Origin: Mixophyes australis
Taxonomy: Eukaryota; Chordata; Amphibia; Anura; Limnodynastidae
Length of the DNA: 64,000 nt
Direction of reading: 5' to 3'
Assembly: GCA_036250195.1 (NCBI GenBank)
Contig: JAVHZZ010000011.1
Span: forward strand, 59,834,919 to 59,898,918
The position numbers and the translations under genes were made by a program. This document shows positions 21,471 to 31,659 of the stretch, piece by piece (position 1 is the first letter of the stretch; every line of letters begins with the position of its first letter). The notes beneath the pieces are model-generated. The model was given only the letters and a program-made list of their open reading frames with translations, ran no database searches and was not told where the DNA came from.

Positions 21471-21489
21471 ACCTTGATGAATTGGGCCC
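21471..21489 (-). mobile_element. Harbinger-like MITE terminus (right end)
   Basis: Read on the minus strand the end is GGGCCCAATTCATCAAGG followed by repeated ACGCAAACGCATACGC-like bases. It matches the GGGCCTGATTCAT terminus class seen at 29591, 53758 and 57130. The matching left end was not found. Confidence 0.5.
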
Positions 21490-21549
21490 GTACATCTGAA
21501 AACTAACTAGCACATCTAGTGGCAACTGCTATCTTCTTTTTGGGTCTGC

Positions 21550-22609
21550 GCATGCAGTTCCCTGGACTTCCTCCCCCTCCTAGTGAGACAGTAAGGACTG
21601 GCCAGATTATGGATCCTGCACTTCCTGGTAGGTCATGGTCACATATCACTATGGACTTTATCACCGATCTCCCTCCTAGCAAGAAGTTTGACACTGTTTT
21701 TCAAAATTGGCTTTTTCATCCCTCTCATCAGTCTTTCTTCTGCTCTGGTTCTGGCATGATTGTTTGTTAAAGAGATCTTTCAACTTCATGGCTGTCCAGC
21801 TGAAATTGTCTCCGATTGTGGAGTCCAGTTCACATCCAGGTTCTGGCAAGCCCTTTGTAAACTTTTAACATCCAACCCAACTTCTCCTCAGCCTACCATC
21901 CGCAGTCCAACAGGAAGACAGAGAGAGTCAATCAAGATCTCAAGACCTTCATCAGGATGTATTCTTCTGCCACACAAAATTACTGGTCTGACCTCCTGCG
22001 GAGTTCGCTCATAACAACCTATACCACAAATTTACTTCTGTCTGCTTCCTCTGTGGTCTTTGGTCTCCATCCCAGTCTCCCTAAATTCTCATCCCTGTCA
22101 GCCACCAAAGACCCTGCAGTTGATGCTCTTTGTCGTGACTTTGCCTCCATTTGGTCCCAGACTCTGAAATGCTTCTAGAAGTCTTTGGTTCGTTATTAGA
22201 TTTTTGCTGACAAGAGGCGATGTGCTGCTCCTGCCTTAAAGGTTGGGGATAAAGATTGGCTGTCTGCCAACAATATCTACATAAAGCTTGCACTTTCATT
22301 TTTTGGCCCCTTCAAAATCCTACAGGTCATTAATACCATATGGTTTAAATTGAGACTTCCAGCTTCCCTTTGCATTTCTAATACCTTTCATGTCTCTTTC
22401 CTTAAGCCTTTGATCATCATCTGCTTTTCCTCCCCCTCCACATCTCCGTCTCCTATTAATGTTCAACAGGGAGAGGCGTTTGAGATCAATCAAATCCTGG
22501 ATTCCAAGATCTCTCGTGGAAAAGATAAATACCTGGTGGATTGGAAGGGATTTGCATCTGAAGAATGTTCCTGGGTTAATTCTTCTGATATCAACGTTCC
22601 CTCCTCATA
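21550..22609 (+). pseudogene. Gypsy chromovirus pol fragment (integrase C-terminal half to chromodomain)
   Basis: This is the 3' part of a chromodomain Gypsy (Metaviridae) retrotransposon. The start of the integrase core (WSHITMDFITDLPPS near 21640), the second core block (IVSDCGVQF near 21805) and the later host-target region are spread over three frames. A chromodomain follows (FEINQILDSKISRG then YLVDWKGFASEECSW, about 22480-22590), ending at TAG 22607-22609. Gag, protease, reverse transcriptase and the integrase N-terminus are missing. Several frameshifts and stops make it inactive. It is a relative of the element at 43765-52908, not an identical copy. Confidence 0.85.
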
Positions 22610-22668
22610 GAGAAAGTTTCATTCCAGGTTTCCCAGTTCAGTGCCCAACATTAAAAGGGGGGTGGTAC

Positions 22669-23403
22669 TATCACATACCGGACCCGCAGTTCGCTCGGTT
22701 GGCGAAAGGTGCGCTTACCTCCTGGTACCCGCTCTGATACTATTTGGTGCTGAGTGCTGCAGCCGCTTGTTGCAGCCGCCATCTTGTTTTCAGTTCTGCA
22801 CATGCGCAGACTTGTCCATTATATTACCTTGGTTAATAAGTGTTAGCCTTTCAGCCTATTTAAGGATCCTTGCCCTTTCTTATGGTGCCAGTTCTTTAAG
22901 TCTCTCTGCCTATGCAGACATGGCTTTCAGTGGCTCCTGTGATTTTGCCTGCAGATTACTGCATCACCAGTGTTCCAAGACCCAGAGCTCCCAAGCTTAC
23001 CTGACCTGCGTGTACTCCACCTGCACACTATTGCACCACCAGTGATCCAGATCCAGAGTTCTCAAGCTTACATACACATCCATGTATTCTGCCTGCAGAT
23101 TGTTGCACCTTCATTGGTTCATTCCTTGTGTTTCCCTGCTTCTCTGGGCCTTTGGTCCCTTCACCTTCCCAGGTATCCTGAAGTAGCAGCTCCCCGGGAT
23201 TTTTCAACCTCCCAGCATCCCTGTTTACCCAGTGTTCTCCACCTGCTCTCGTTTGGGACCTACTTGGAGAATTGCAACCTGCGGGTGAAAGCCACAAAGT
23301 CCATACTTCCTTGTGGGGGTCACTGGCGAACACCTTCTGCCTCGTTAGTCTCTGCGCTTCTCTGTGGTTAGAGTTAAACCAAGCAGAGAGCGAGAATCTA
23401 ACA
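22669..23403 (+). repeat. 3' LTR of the Gypsy fragment
   Basis: A purine-rich tract (aaaaggggggtgg, 22653-22665) precedes the boundary. The LTR runs from TATCACATACC (probably once TGTCACA) to ATCTAACA at 23403, about 735 bp, close to the 703-719 bp LTRs of the better preserved element. Two imperfect copies of a unit of about 62 bp (caccagtgttcc, caccagtgatcc) lie at 22965-23110. No 5' LTR or target duplication was found. Confidence 0.65.
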
Positions 23404-23796
23404 GACCCATTAAATTGTGAAAATGGATATATGTCCAACTGTAAATGAGGCCCATAATGTGCACGTGCTTTAACCCTTGGCAAGCAATCAGATATTATCT
23501 TTTTATTAGCGTAACTACACTAGTCTCCTAAAAGCTTATATCTGATTGCTAGGTGTTACAGCATATGGTTGATTTTTACATCATGTTAATAAATAAGCTC
23601 GACTATGCTGTTATGCACTTTCATCATGCCAAAGTAATGAATCAGTTTTGTTTGGACACAGTGTTTACAATTAAATTCTGCTATTGAGAATTTCAGACAA
23701 TACTTTTGACAGCTGATTTTTTATCATTCTCCATAGTGATGCCAGAATATACATACACACCTACTCAGGGTTCTCCTATGTGTATATACACATATA

Positions 23797-24125
23797 TCAT
23801 CATTTATTTATATAGCGCCACTGATTCCACAGCGTTGTACAGAGAACTCATTCACATCTGTCCCTGCCCCATTGGAGCTTACAGTCTAAATTCCCTAACA
23901 TACACACACATAGACAGAGAGAGAGAGAGACTAGGGTCAATTTTGATAGCAGCCAATTAACCTACTAGTATGTTTTATGGAGTGTGGGAGGAAACCGGAG
24001 CACACCCATGCAAACACAGGGAGAACATACAAACTCTACACAGATAAGGCCATAGTTGGGAATTGAACTCATGACCCCAGTGCTGTGAGGAAGAAGTGCT
24101 AACCACTTAGGCACTATGCCGCCCT
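23797..24125 (-). mobile_element. tRNA-derived SINE with L2-type tail, minus strand
   Basis: The complement carries the tRNA-like head (gtgctaaccact and ttgaactcatgacc on the plus strand), a central body and, at the left, the tail catcatttatttatatagcgc. The same layout is seen in plus orientation at 38656 and 54404. A (GA)n tract interrupts the body near 23917. Confidence 0.85.
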
Positions 24126-24133
24126 ATATTTAT

Positions 24134-24144
24134 ATAGACATATA

Positions 24145-24214
<70 letters not shown>

Positions 24215-24258
24215 AACATCCATTATACATCTATATATATATATATATATATATATAT
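24134..24258. repeat. (TA)n microsatellite, interrupted
   Basis: Long TA dinucleotide runs with a short interruption near 24211-24230, next to the SINE head. Confidence 0.93.
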
Positions 24259-25071
24259 GAATCGTCCCGTTGGAAAATGAGAGAGGGCCGGATAGAGGGC
24301 CATTAATCAAAACCCTGGCTGTATATTTCAACATTTTGTCAAAATTTGTAACATATAATTTAGCCCCCTGTTCACTGGTTGGGTGGTGTAGGTACATTTA
24401 CCACCTGGGGGCACCTGCCTCTACAAACCTCTGGATCAGCCACGCATGAACTAACTTAATGCTTTCCATTTCAGGTGTTGGTGGGTGAATTTATGAACAG
24501 GTGTCCTTCCTCATGGAAGTTTTCCCATACACCAGAGTATTTATGTACTCTGGTCCCACCACTCATTTTAGACATGTCACTGAAGCTATATACTCATTCA
24601 TACCTCTCCCCAAGGTGTCACTGGCAATCTAAATAAAACTATATCTAAACTTGTTAAATACTGGTTAGAGTTAGATTATTTTCTATCATTCAGTAGTCAT
24701 ATACTAGTGGGCTCTTTGGAATTTGTTTACCTATTTATTAGCAAATATTAAGGATTATGTGTATTTTAGCTATCATTTTCGATACATAAACTGCTGGTGT
24801 CCAGTTATTGTTTTATGAGTATTACATATCTAGTGTAATTTGTGGTTGTAGATGCTGCTTTGGTTTTTTTTTAACAAGGTATCTATTGAGAAAATGAGAG
24901 AGGATGGGGGATGACTAGAGAGCATCTGGTGGAAATGAAAGACATGACTTAAGCTCCTCAAATCCCCCTTCATTAAAAAGATAGAGACATCACTAAGCCC
25001 TTCACTCAAACACTCCTAAAAGGTAGAGACAACGGGGTTGGGCTTGTGATGTGATAAATAACTTAGGAGTC

Positions 25072-25079
25072 TATAAAAG
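25072..25079 (+). promoter_or_regulatory. TATA box of the visinin-type gene
   Basis: TATAAAAG lies 165 bases before the ATG. A start about 30 bases downstream (near 25103) would give a 5' UTR of about 130 bases. An AATCCC half-site at 24961 and GGATTA at 24752 could be CRX/OTX sites as used in photoreceptor promoters; that part is speculative. Confidence 0.55.
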
Positions 25080-25236
25080 AGGAAGCACTCACACTTAACA
25101 TCTTTACTTCAGTTTAGCTCAGTGGAGGTAACACCAGTTTGAAAGCAGACGTGGTTTGAAACTAGCATTTACTAAATACATATATTCTTGGTGGCAGGTG
25201 TGAAATAGAATAAGAAGAAACAAAAGAAAAAATAGT

Positions 25237-25617
25237 ATGGGGAATAGTAAAAGTGGAGCTTTGTCTAAAGAGATTCTTGATGATTTAAAGTTAAACACAA
25301 GGTATTCGGAGGAAGAGCTTTGTAAGTGGTATGAGGGTTTCAAGAAGCAATGTCCAGATGGCAAGATCACTCGCACAGACTTTGAAAAGATTTATGCCAA
25401 TTTCTTTCCCAACTCAGACCCTAAGACCTATGCAAGACATGTTTTTCGGAGCTTTGATACAAATGATGACGGTACATTGGACTTCCGGGAATACATTATT
25501 GCACTTCACCTTACCTCTTCTGGGAAAACCAGCCTCAAGCTAGAATGGGCATTTTCCTTGTTTGATGTTGACAGAAATGGTGAAGTCAGTAAGGTTGAAG
25601 TACTTGAAATTATCACA
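25237..25617 (+). CDS. rcvrn: visinin/recoverin-type photoreceptor Ca2+ sensor, exon 1
   Basis: This encodes residues 1-127 of a neuronal calcium sensor that in photoreceptors binds rhodopsin kinase in a Ca2+-dependent way and helps set light adaptation. The start MGNSKSG fits the N-myristoylation rule (Gly2, Ser6). EF-hand 1 is disabled by Cys39-Pro40, as in the whole family. EF-hand 2 (Asp74 to Glu85) and EF-hand 3 (Asp110 to Glu121) have complete Ca2+-binding loops. The HLTSSGKT and FDVDRNGEVSK stretches fit cone visinin better than rod recoverin. The context of the ATG is good (A at -3, G at +4). The exon ends in phase 0 after EIIT at a GTAAGT donor (25618-25623), the usual place for intron 1. 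About 65-75 residues, including the degenerate EF4, must come from later exons that I could not find in the window. Confidence 0.93.
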
Positions 25618-26861
25618 GTAAGTACACCTTGGTCTTTTGCATTCCCTTACTACTTATAAATACTAAAATATATAAGACAAGATATGTCATGATAGAAAAT
25701 TAAAACATAAATACTCCAGTCCATGTCATATTTATTCATCTTAATATGATGTTATTTAGATTAAAATAATGGTGGGGATTTGAATTTTATGGCATACTTA
25801 CAATAAATCAAATGTTATTTTAAATGCTATTCAGAAATATATTATAGAGAGAAAAATGATAATTTAATGTCAGCGTGAGATAATTTTAGGTCAGTCATGC
25901 AATACCATCCTGATTAATTGCTATGAGGAGTTAAGTTGTAAACTGGCTCTTTGATTCTCAGTGGATGTTGTGGCTTTGTATTTTGCAAATAAGGATAAAA
26001 TACAGAGAGTTGTTATGATTGGAACATATTCCGGATATACTGGATTACAATGTTTAATAAGGATCAGTATTGTGCCGTCCTTTAAATTATTTTTAGAATA
26101 ACCGTGTAGGTGGCCTAATAAGTAAGGTAACCAAATTTGTAAATAGAGCTAAACTATATAGAATTGTTAACACAGAAAATTATAGTAACCTACTATAGAA
26201 TGATTTAGACAAAAGTTGGGTGTGGAAAAGATAAATAAAGTTTAACAGATGATAGGTTATGTAAGCATGTTATCAATTATGCTACTTACTCATTGAATAG
26301 ATTATAATTGGATAAATCTGTGCTAGAAAAGGATTTGGGAATAGTCGAGGACAGTAAGCTTAGTAGCAGCACACACAGCAGCTGTTGCAAAAGCTAATAA
26401 AACACTGAGATGAACAAAAACAGGGATAGATGCACATGATGCAGATACATATTTACAATTGAACCATTCAGTCTATAACATAAACAATGTAAAGATTAGC
26501 TTAGTGAACTTTCTGTGCAAGTGACGATATACATACTGTGAATGAAAAAGAAAACGGTCTTACAGACAATGTAGACTGTGTTTCTTTACTGTAATGGTGA
26601 AATCTCTACCAAGGGATGTGGTGATTTGGTAACAGGATTTAAAATGTATTGGATGCTTTCTTTTCATGCATTTTTATATTTAGCTAGGATTAGTGGACAA
26701 CACTATTCAAGTAATTGATCCAGAGAAATCATCCATTTGTGGAATCGTAAAGCAATATTTTCCCTCCTGTGAGGCTACTTAGGGAACTGCCTCACTGGGC
26801 TTTTGTTTTACCTTTCTTTGGTTTAATGTAGCTAGAAAATATAAAGGGCTGAAATTTTATA
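25618..26861 (+). other. start of visinin-type intron 1; nothing else seen
   Basis: AT-rich intronic sequence after the GTAAGT donor. No exon, clear repeat family or conserved motif was recognised. The intron appears to continue through all later elements to the window end. Confidence 0.6.
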
Positions 26862-26968
26862 CACTACCCCGGTGGTTCCCAAAGTGTGCGCCGCGGCTCC
26901 CAGGGGTGCCGCGGCGCTGTCACTGGGGTGCCGCGGGCCAGACATAAAAAAAAGAAAGAACACAGAAA

Positions 26969-27097
26969 CTTACCAATCCGATGGGCGCCGGGACCCAGCA
27001 GCCTCCTCTCTCCCGCAGCTGTCACTGAATATCGACGTCAGTGACAGCTGCGGGAGAGAGGAGGCTGCTGGGTCCCGGCGCCGCGCGGATTGGTAAG
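26969..27097. other. 129-bp inverted repeat in the hAT left part
   Basis: cttaccaatccg at 26969 pairs with cggattggtaag at 27086, and the arms contain complementary cagcctcctctctcccgcag segments around an atatcgacgtc centre. The region is GC-rich and could extrude as a cruciform. Confidence 0.88.
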
Positions 27098-27120
27098 TTT
27101 ATGTGTTCTCTTTTTTTTAT

Positions 27121-29050
27121 GGCTGGCGCGGGGCAGAGAAGGGAGGACAGAGAGCAGAGGATGGTGACAGCGGGCAGAGATGGGGAGACAGAAAGCAGAG
27201 GATGGTGACAGCGGGCAGAGAAGGGAGGACAGAGAGCAGAGGATGGTGACAGCGGGCAGAGAAGGGGGGGACAGAGAGCAGAGGATGGTGACAGCGGGCA
27301 GAGAAGGGGGGACAGAGAGCAGAGGATGGTGACAGTGGGCAGAGAAGGGAGGACAGAGAGCAGAGGATGGTGACAGCGGGGCAGAGAAGGGGGGACAGAG
27401 AGTAGAGGATGGTGACAGCGGGGCAGAGAAGGGGGGACAGAGAGCAGAGGATGGTGACAGCGGGGCAGAGAAGGGGGGACAGAGAGCAGAGGATGGTGAC
27501 AGCGGGGCAGAGAAGGGGGGACAGAGAGCAGAGGATGGTGACAGCGGGGCAGAGAAGGGGGGACAGAGAGCAGAGGATGGTGACAGCGGGGCAGAGAAAG
27601 GGGGACAGAGAGCAGAGGATGGTGACAGCGGGCAGTGAAGGGGCACAGTGGGACAGAGGAGGGGGACAGTGGAGGGGGACACAGCGTGAGAGGGGCAGTG
27701 GAGGGGGACACAGCGTGAGAGGGGCAGTGGAGGGGGACACAGCGTGAGAGAGGGCAGTGGAGGGGACACAGCGTGAGAGGGGCAGTGTTCTTTTTTTTTA
27801 TGGCTGGCGCGGGGCAGAGAAGGGGGGACAGAGAGCAGAGGATGGTGACAGCGGGCAGAGATGGGGAGACAGAGAGCAGAGGATGGTGACAGCGGGCAGA
27901 GAAGGGAGGACAGAGAGCAGAGGATGGTGACAGCGGGCAGAGAAGGGGGGGACAGAGAGCAGAGGATGGTGACAGCGGGCAGAGAAGGGGGGACAGAGAG
28001 CAGAGGATGGTGACAGTGGGCAGAGAAGGGAGGACAGAGAGCAGAGGATGGTGACAGCGGGGCAGAGAAGGGGGGACAGAGAGCAGAGGATGGTGACAGC
28101 GTGGCAGAGAAGGGGGGACAGAGAGCAGAGGATGGTGACAGCGGGGCAGAGAAGGGGGGACAGAGAGCAGAGGATGGTGACAGCGGGGTAGAGAAGAGGG
28201 AACAGAGAGCAGAGGATGGTGACAGCGGGGCAGAGAAGGGGGGACAGAGAGCAGAGGATGGTGACAGCGGGGCAGAGAAGGGGGGACAGAGAGCAGAGGA
28301 TGGTGACAGCGGGGCAGAGAAGGGGGGACAGAGAGCAGAGGATGGTGACAGCGGGCAGTGAAGGGGCACAGTGGGACAGAGGAGGGGGACACAGCGTGAG
28401 AGGGGCAGCGGAGGGGGACACAGCGTGAGAAGGGCAGTGGAGGGGGACACAGCGTGAAAGGGGCAGTGGAGTGGGGCACAGCGTGAGAGAGGGCAGTGGA
28501 GGGGGACACAGCGTGAGAGAGGGCAGTGGAGGGGGACACAGCGTGAGAGAGGGCAGTGGAGGAGGACACAACGTGAGAGAGGGCAGTGGAGTGGGGCACA
28601 GCGTGAGAGAGGGCAGTGGAGGGGGACACAGCGTGAGAGAGGGCAGTGGAGGGGGACACAGCGTGAGAGAGGGCAGTGGAGGGGGACACAGCGTGAGAGA
28701 GGGCAGTGGAGGGGACACAGCGTGAGAGGGGCAGTGGAGGGGGACAGCGTGAGAGGGGCAGTGGAGGGGACAGCGTGTGAGAGGGCAGAGGAGGGGGACA
28801 GCGTGAGAGAGGGCAGAGGAGGAGGACAGCCTGAGAGAGGGCAGAGGAGGAGGACAGCATGAGAGAGGGCAGAGGAGGGGGACATCGTGAGAGAGGGCAG
28901 AGGAGGGGGACATCGTGAGAGACGGCAGAGGAGGGGGGACAGCGTGACAGAGAGCAGAGGAGGGGGCAGTGTGAGAGAGGGCAGTGTGTCTGGGTACAGA
29001 GGGGGCAATGTGTCTGGATGCAGAGGGGGCAGAGTGCCTGAGGGCAGAGT
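27121..29050. repeat. GA-rich tandem array, 42-bp then shorter units, internally duplicated
   Basis: The 42-bp unit (gcagagaaggggggacagag, agcagaggatggtgacagcg and gg) is repeated about 12 times, followed by acagcgtgagag-type units. The whole block from ggctggcgcggggcagagaa at 27121 is repeated at 27802, so a segment of about 680-720 bp was duplicated. The later part (28480-28900) has a unit of about 33 bp (gtgagagagggcagtggagg). The long open frames on both strands come from the multiple-of-three periods. Confidence 0.93.
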
Positions 29051-29590
29051 GTCTGAATGCAGAGGGGGCATTTTTGCATACAACTAAATAAGTATTTCTG
29101 TCCTGACCTAAATACTTATTACAATTTTTTGACCCAACTACTTCTAAAACAGGACTGCTCAATAATTATTTTGGAGGGGTGCCTTGAAAAAATGTGGAGA
29201 CTCTAAGGGTGCCGCGAACTGCAAAAGTTTGGGAACCACTGCACTACCCAATTAAACATTTGAAAGCAGCCTACAGCAGCTCAAGCAATGTAAAACAACA
29301 TGTATAAAAAGATTGACAGACTAATGCAGAAAACTTACATCAGACTGCTCAACAATGTTCAATATTTTATTTGCTTAAACATGCAGCAATAAGAGAAAAG
29401 CAAAATTGTAGCGATCAGGCCGTTTTGTAGAGGTGTGAAGTTCTTGCAATTACAATATTTGAGTCCTGCTTTTGTTTCACCATGCCAAATTCACATTTTG
29501 CAGAATTTATAGTCTATGAATATGGATGGAAAGACTACGCTCAACTCATTTTGTTTTGTGGTTTGATTGGAATAGGAGTAGGAACACTTG

Positions 29591-30390
29591 GGGCCTGATT
29601 CATTAAGGCATGCAAAACCAACGTAAGTTATGTTTTCTTTAAAATGCATGTAATGCGGGCTTACGCACATCTGTATTCAACTACAAGCGAATCTGAAGAT
29701 ACTGCTCTTGTTGAATACGGGTCTAAGTATACTCTGCTTTGAAAGGCACAATACACTTCAGGATACGTCCAATACATATGTGGAATATAAAGTCCAAACA
29801 AAACGCACAGAATAAAAAGTATTCAGTGAATGTCACCTGTTTATAATATATGCAAAATATTTAAAAAAAATTAAAATTTGTCTATTTTCCATGCAATACA
29901 TCTATCATGATGTTCTTAATATCTACTATACATAAAATGCATTAATGCATTTTACAGTTGCTCTTGATTGCAAACACATGTTCTAACAAGCATATGCGAC
30001 TGACATCATTATCACTTGGCAGTTACACCTGCCCTGTAGCTGGTGCAAGTGATACAATAGAAAAATATTTATTTATATAAATATGTACTTTTGAGATGCT
30101 CGAAGCTTGAAATTGGCGTTGCTGTGTGCGAGGTTTTCACGCCCTTACTGTACATTAACTACATGCATACGCCAAATACCCTCCCCATTCTGCCCCGATT
30201 TCACGTAAAACACGGCCCGTATCAGCATTTCTCCCGCATCCCGAAATTAACTTGCTAAAATGGCTCGATTCAACAGGAATAGCGTCATTTTGGCCCCAGC
30301 CCGGGGAAAATCTGCACTTTACTCGAGGGGGCGAGGTCAAAATGACGCGTTTCAAGGCGCCCCGCCCCCTCCCGTCCTCTAGCCTCTGAA
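29591..30390 (+). mobile_element. Harbinger-like MITE or fragment, left terminus
   Basis: Starts GGGCCTGATTCATTAAGG. An internal stretch at 30130-30180 (acgcccttactgtacatt and atacgcc) matches, in the opposite orientation, the element that begins at 53299. The right terminus was not identified; a hAT-like end at 30391 may have replaced it. The gap 29250-29590 shows nothing. Confidence 0.5.
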
Positions 30391-30609
30391 CAGGGCCCGA
30401 TTAAGGGTTGTGGCCACCCTAGGCTAATACACCCGTAGCCCCCCAGCTCCCCAAATCATTAAAGGAAAATTCAGGAGTATTTTGCAGCAAACAACTTTAG
30501 ACGGATCCTCTTACCTGTTCCTACTGTTCAATCTTGCTTGTTTTTGCAGCTTTGTTGTCGTTTAGCTATCTTCTGGAAAGTGTGGTTCATCACACCACAG
30601 TGGCCAATT

Positions 30610-31310
30610 CATGACTTCCCTGCACTCTGTCCCCCTCAGAACACATGCTGTCCCCCTTTCTGCACCCTGTCCCTCTTTCTGCACGCTGTCCCCCAGAATA
30701 CACTCTGTCCCACTCAGAACACACTCTGTCCCTCTTTCTGCACACACTCTTCCTCCTTCAAAACACACACTCTGTCCCCCTCTCTGCATACTGTCCCCCA
30801 GAACACACTCTGTCCACCTCAAAACACACACTCTGTCTCCCTCTCTGCACGTTGTCCCCACAGAACACACACTGTCCCCCTTTCTGCACACTGTCCCCCT
30901 AGAACACATTATGTCCCCTTTTTTGCACGCTGTTTCCCCAGAACACACTGTCCCCTCAGAACACACTCTGTACCCCTTTCTGCACACACTTTGCCCCCCT
31001 TTCTGCACACACTCCAATCCCCTTTCTGCACACACTCTGCCCCCCTTTCTGCACAAACTCTGTCCCCCTTTCTGCACAAACTCTGTCCCCCATTTCTGCA
31101 CACACTCTGCCCCCCTTTCTGCACACACTCGGTCCCCTTTTCTGCACAAACTCTGTCTCCCATTTCTGCACACACTCTGTCCTCCTTTCTGGACACACTC
31201 TGTCCCCCTTTCTGCACACACTCTGCCCCCCTTTTTGCATGCTCTGCCCCTTTCTGCATACACATGCTGCACCCCTTTCTTCATACACTCTGCCCCACTT
31301 TCTGCACACA
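30610..31310. repeat. CT-rich tandem array, unit of about 24 bp
   Basis: Units such as ctttctgcacacactctgtc with a few extra C bases repeat imperfectly about 28 times; the left part instead uses an agaacacactctgtccc variant. Open frames across it are by-products. Confidence 0.9.
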
Positions 31311-31432
31311 CACAAATCTACTTCATACTTACCAACTTTTTTCAGTTGTCCGGGAGCCTCTCGGTGGCAGGTGGGCGTGCGGGGGACGGGGCTCCAAAAT
31401 TGCATTTTTGCCCTAATTCGGGACCCATGCGG

Positions 31433-31529
31433 GATCATGTGATCTGCAGATCACATGATCGCAGAGGGAATGATTCATCCACCGCTGCGATCGCATCCTG
31501 GTGCCTGGCTGTCACGGTGACAGCCAGGC
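31433..31529. other. two strong palindromes
   Basis: 31433-31460 is a perfect 28-bp palindrome centred on CTGCAG and built from GATCATGTGATC. 31503-31529 is a 27-base palindrome with one central base and arms gcctggctgtcac. Both lie in the right part of the hAT-like element. Confidence 0.88.
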
Positions 31530-31659
31530 TGAAGACAGAGTAGCGGAGACCAGCGGGGCCTCAGGTAAGTATGTGTTGATGTTGCTCATGGGGGGGACGC
31601 TCATGGGGGGGGCCCGGGCTGGGCCCCATGATTGCTGAAGGTGGCCCTGTTCATGGGAA

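Larger units (their letters stand above)
26870..29241. mobile_element. non-autonomous hAT with GA-rich repeats, copy 1
   Basis: Left end CGGTGGTTCCCAAAG, right end GTTTGGGAACCACTG, flanked by an exact 8-bp duplication CACTACCC at 26862-26869 and 29242-29249. Inside are a long palindrome (26969-27097), a GA-rich tandem region (27121-29050) and an AT-rich right part. No transposase is present. A sister copy lies at 58775-60177. Confidence 0.92.
30391..31649. mobile_element. hAT-like element with CT-rich repeats
   Basis: The left end CAGGGCCCGATTAAGGG and right end GGTGGCCCTG look like hAT termini, and the layout (tandem array followed by palindromes) parallels the outer hAT at 7739. Flanking bases (cctctgaa, ttcatggg) do not match, so the boundaries or integrity are uncertain. 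Confidence 0.55.

Noticed and set aside
24107..24397. Minus-strand frame with a YIYIYIY run
   Set aside because: It is a translation of the (TA)n microsatellite.
26640..26780. Possible visinin exon 2 (a short open stretch ending near a stop)
   Set aside because: Its translation lacks the IFKMIP-type start, the helix pattern and the fourth EF-hand of the family, and no proper splice sites frame it.
27022..29162. Open frames of up to 685 codons on the minus strand and several on the plus strand
   Set aside because: They are by-products of GA/CT-rich tandem repeats with periods divisible by three; open in several frames at once, low complexity and without any domain.
30538..31543. 292- and 310-codon plus-strand frames rich in Pro, His, Ser and Cys
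   Set aside because: They follow the CT-rich array of the hAT-like element in more than one frame; no domain or start context.
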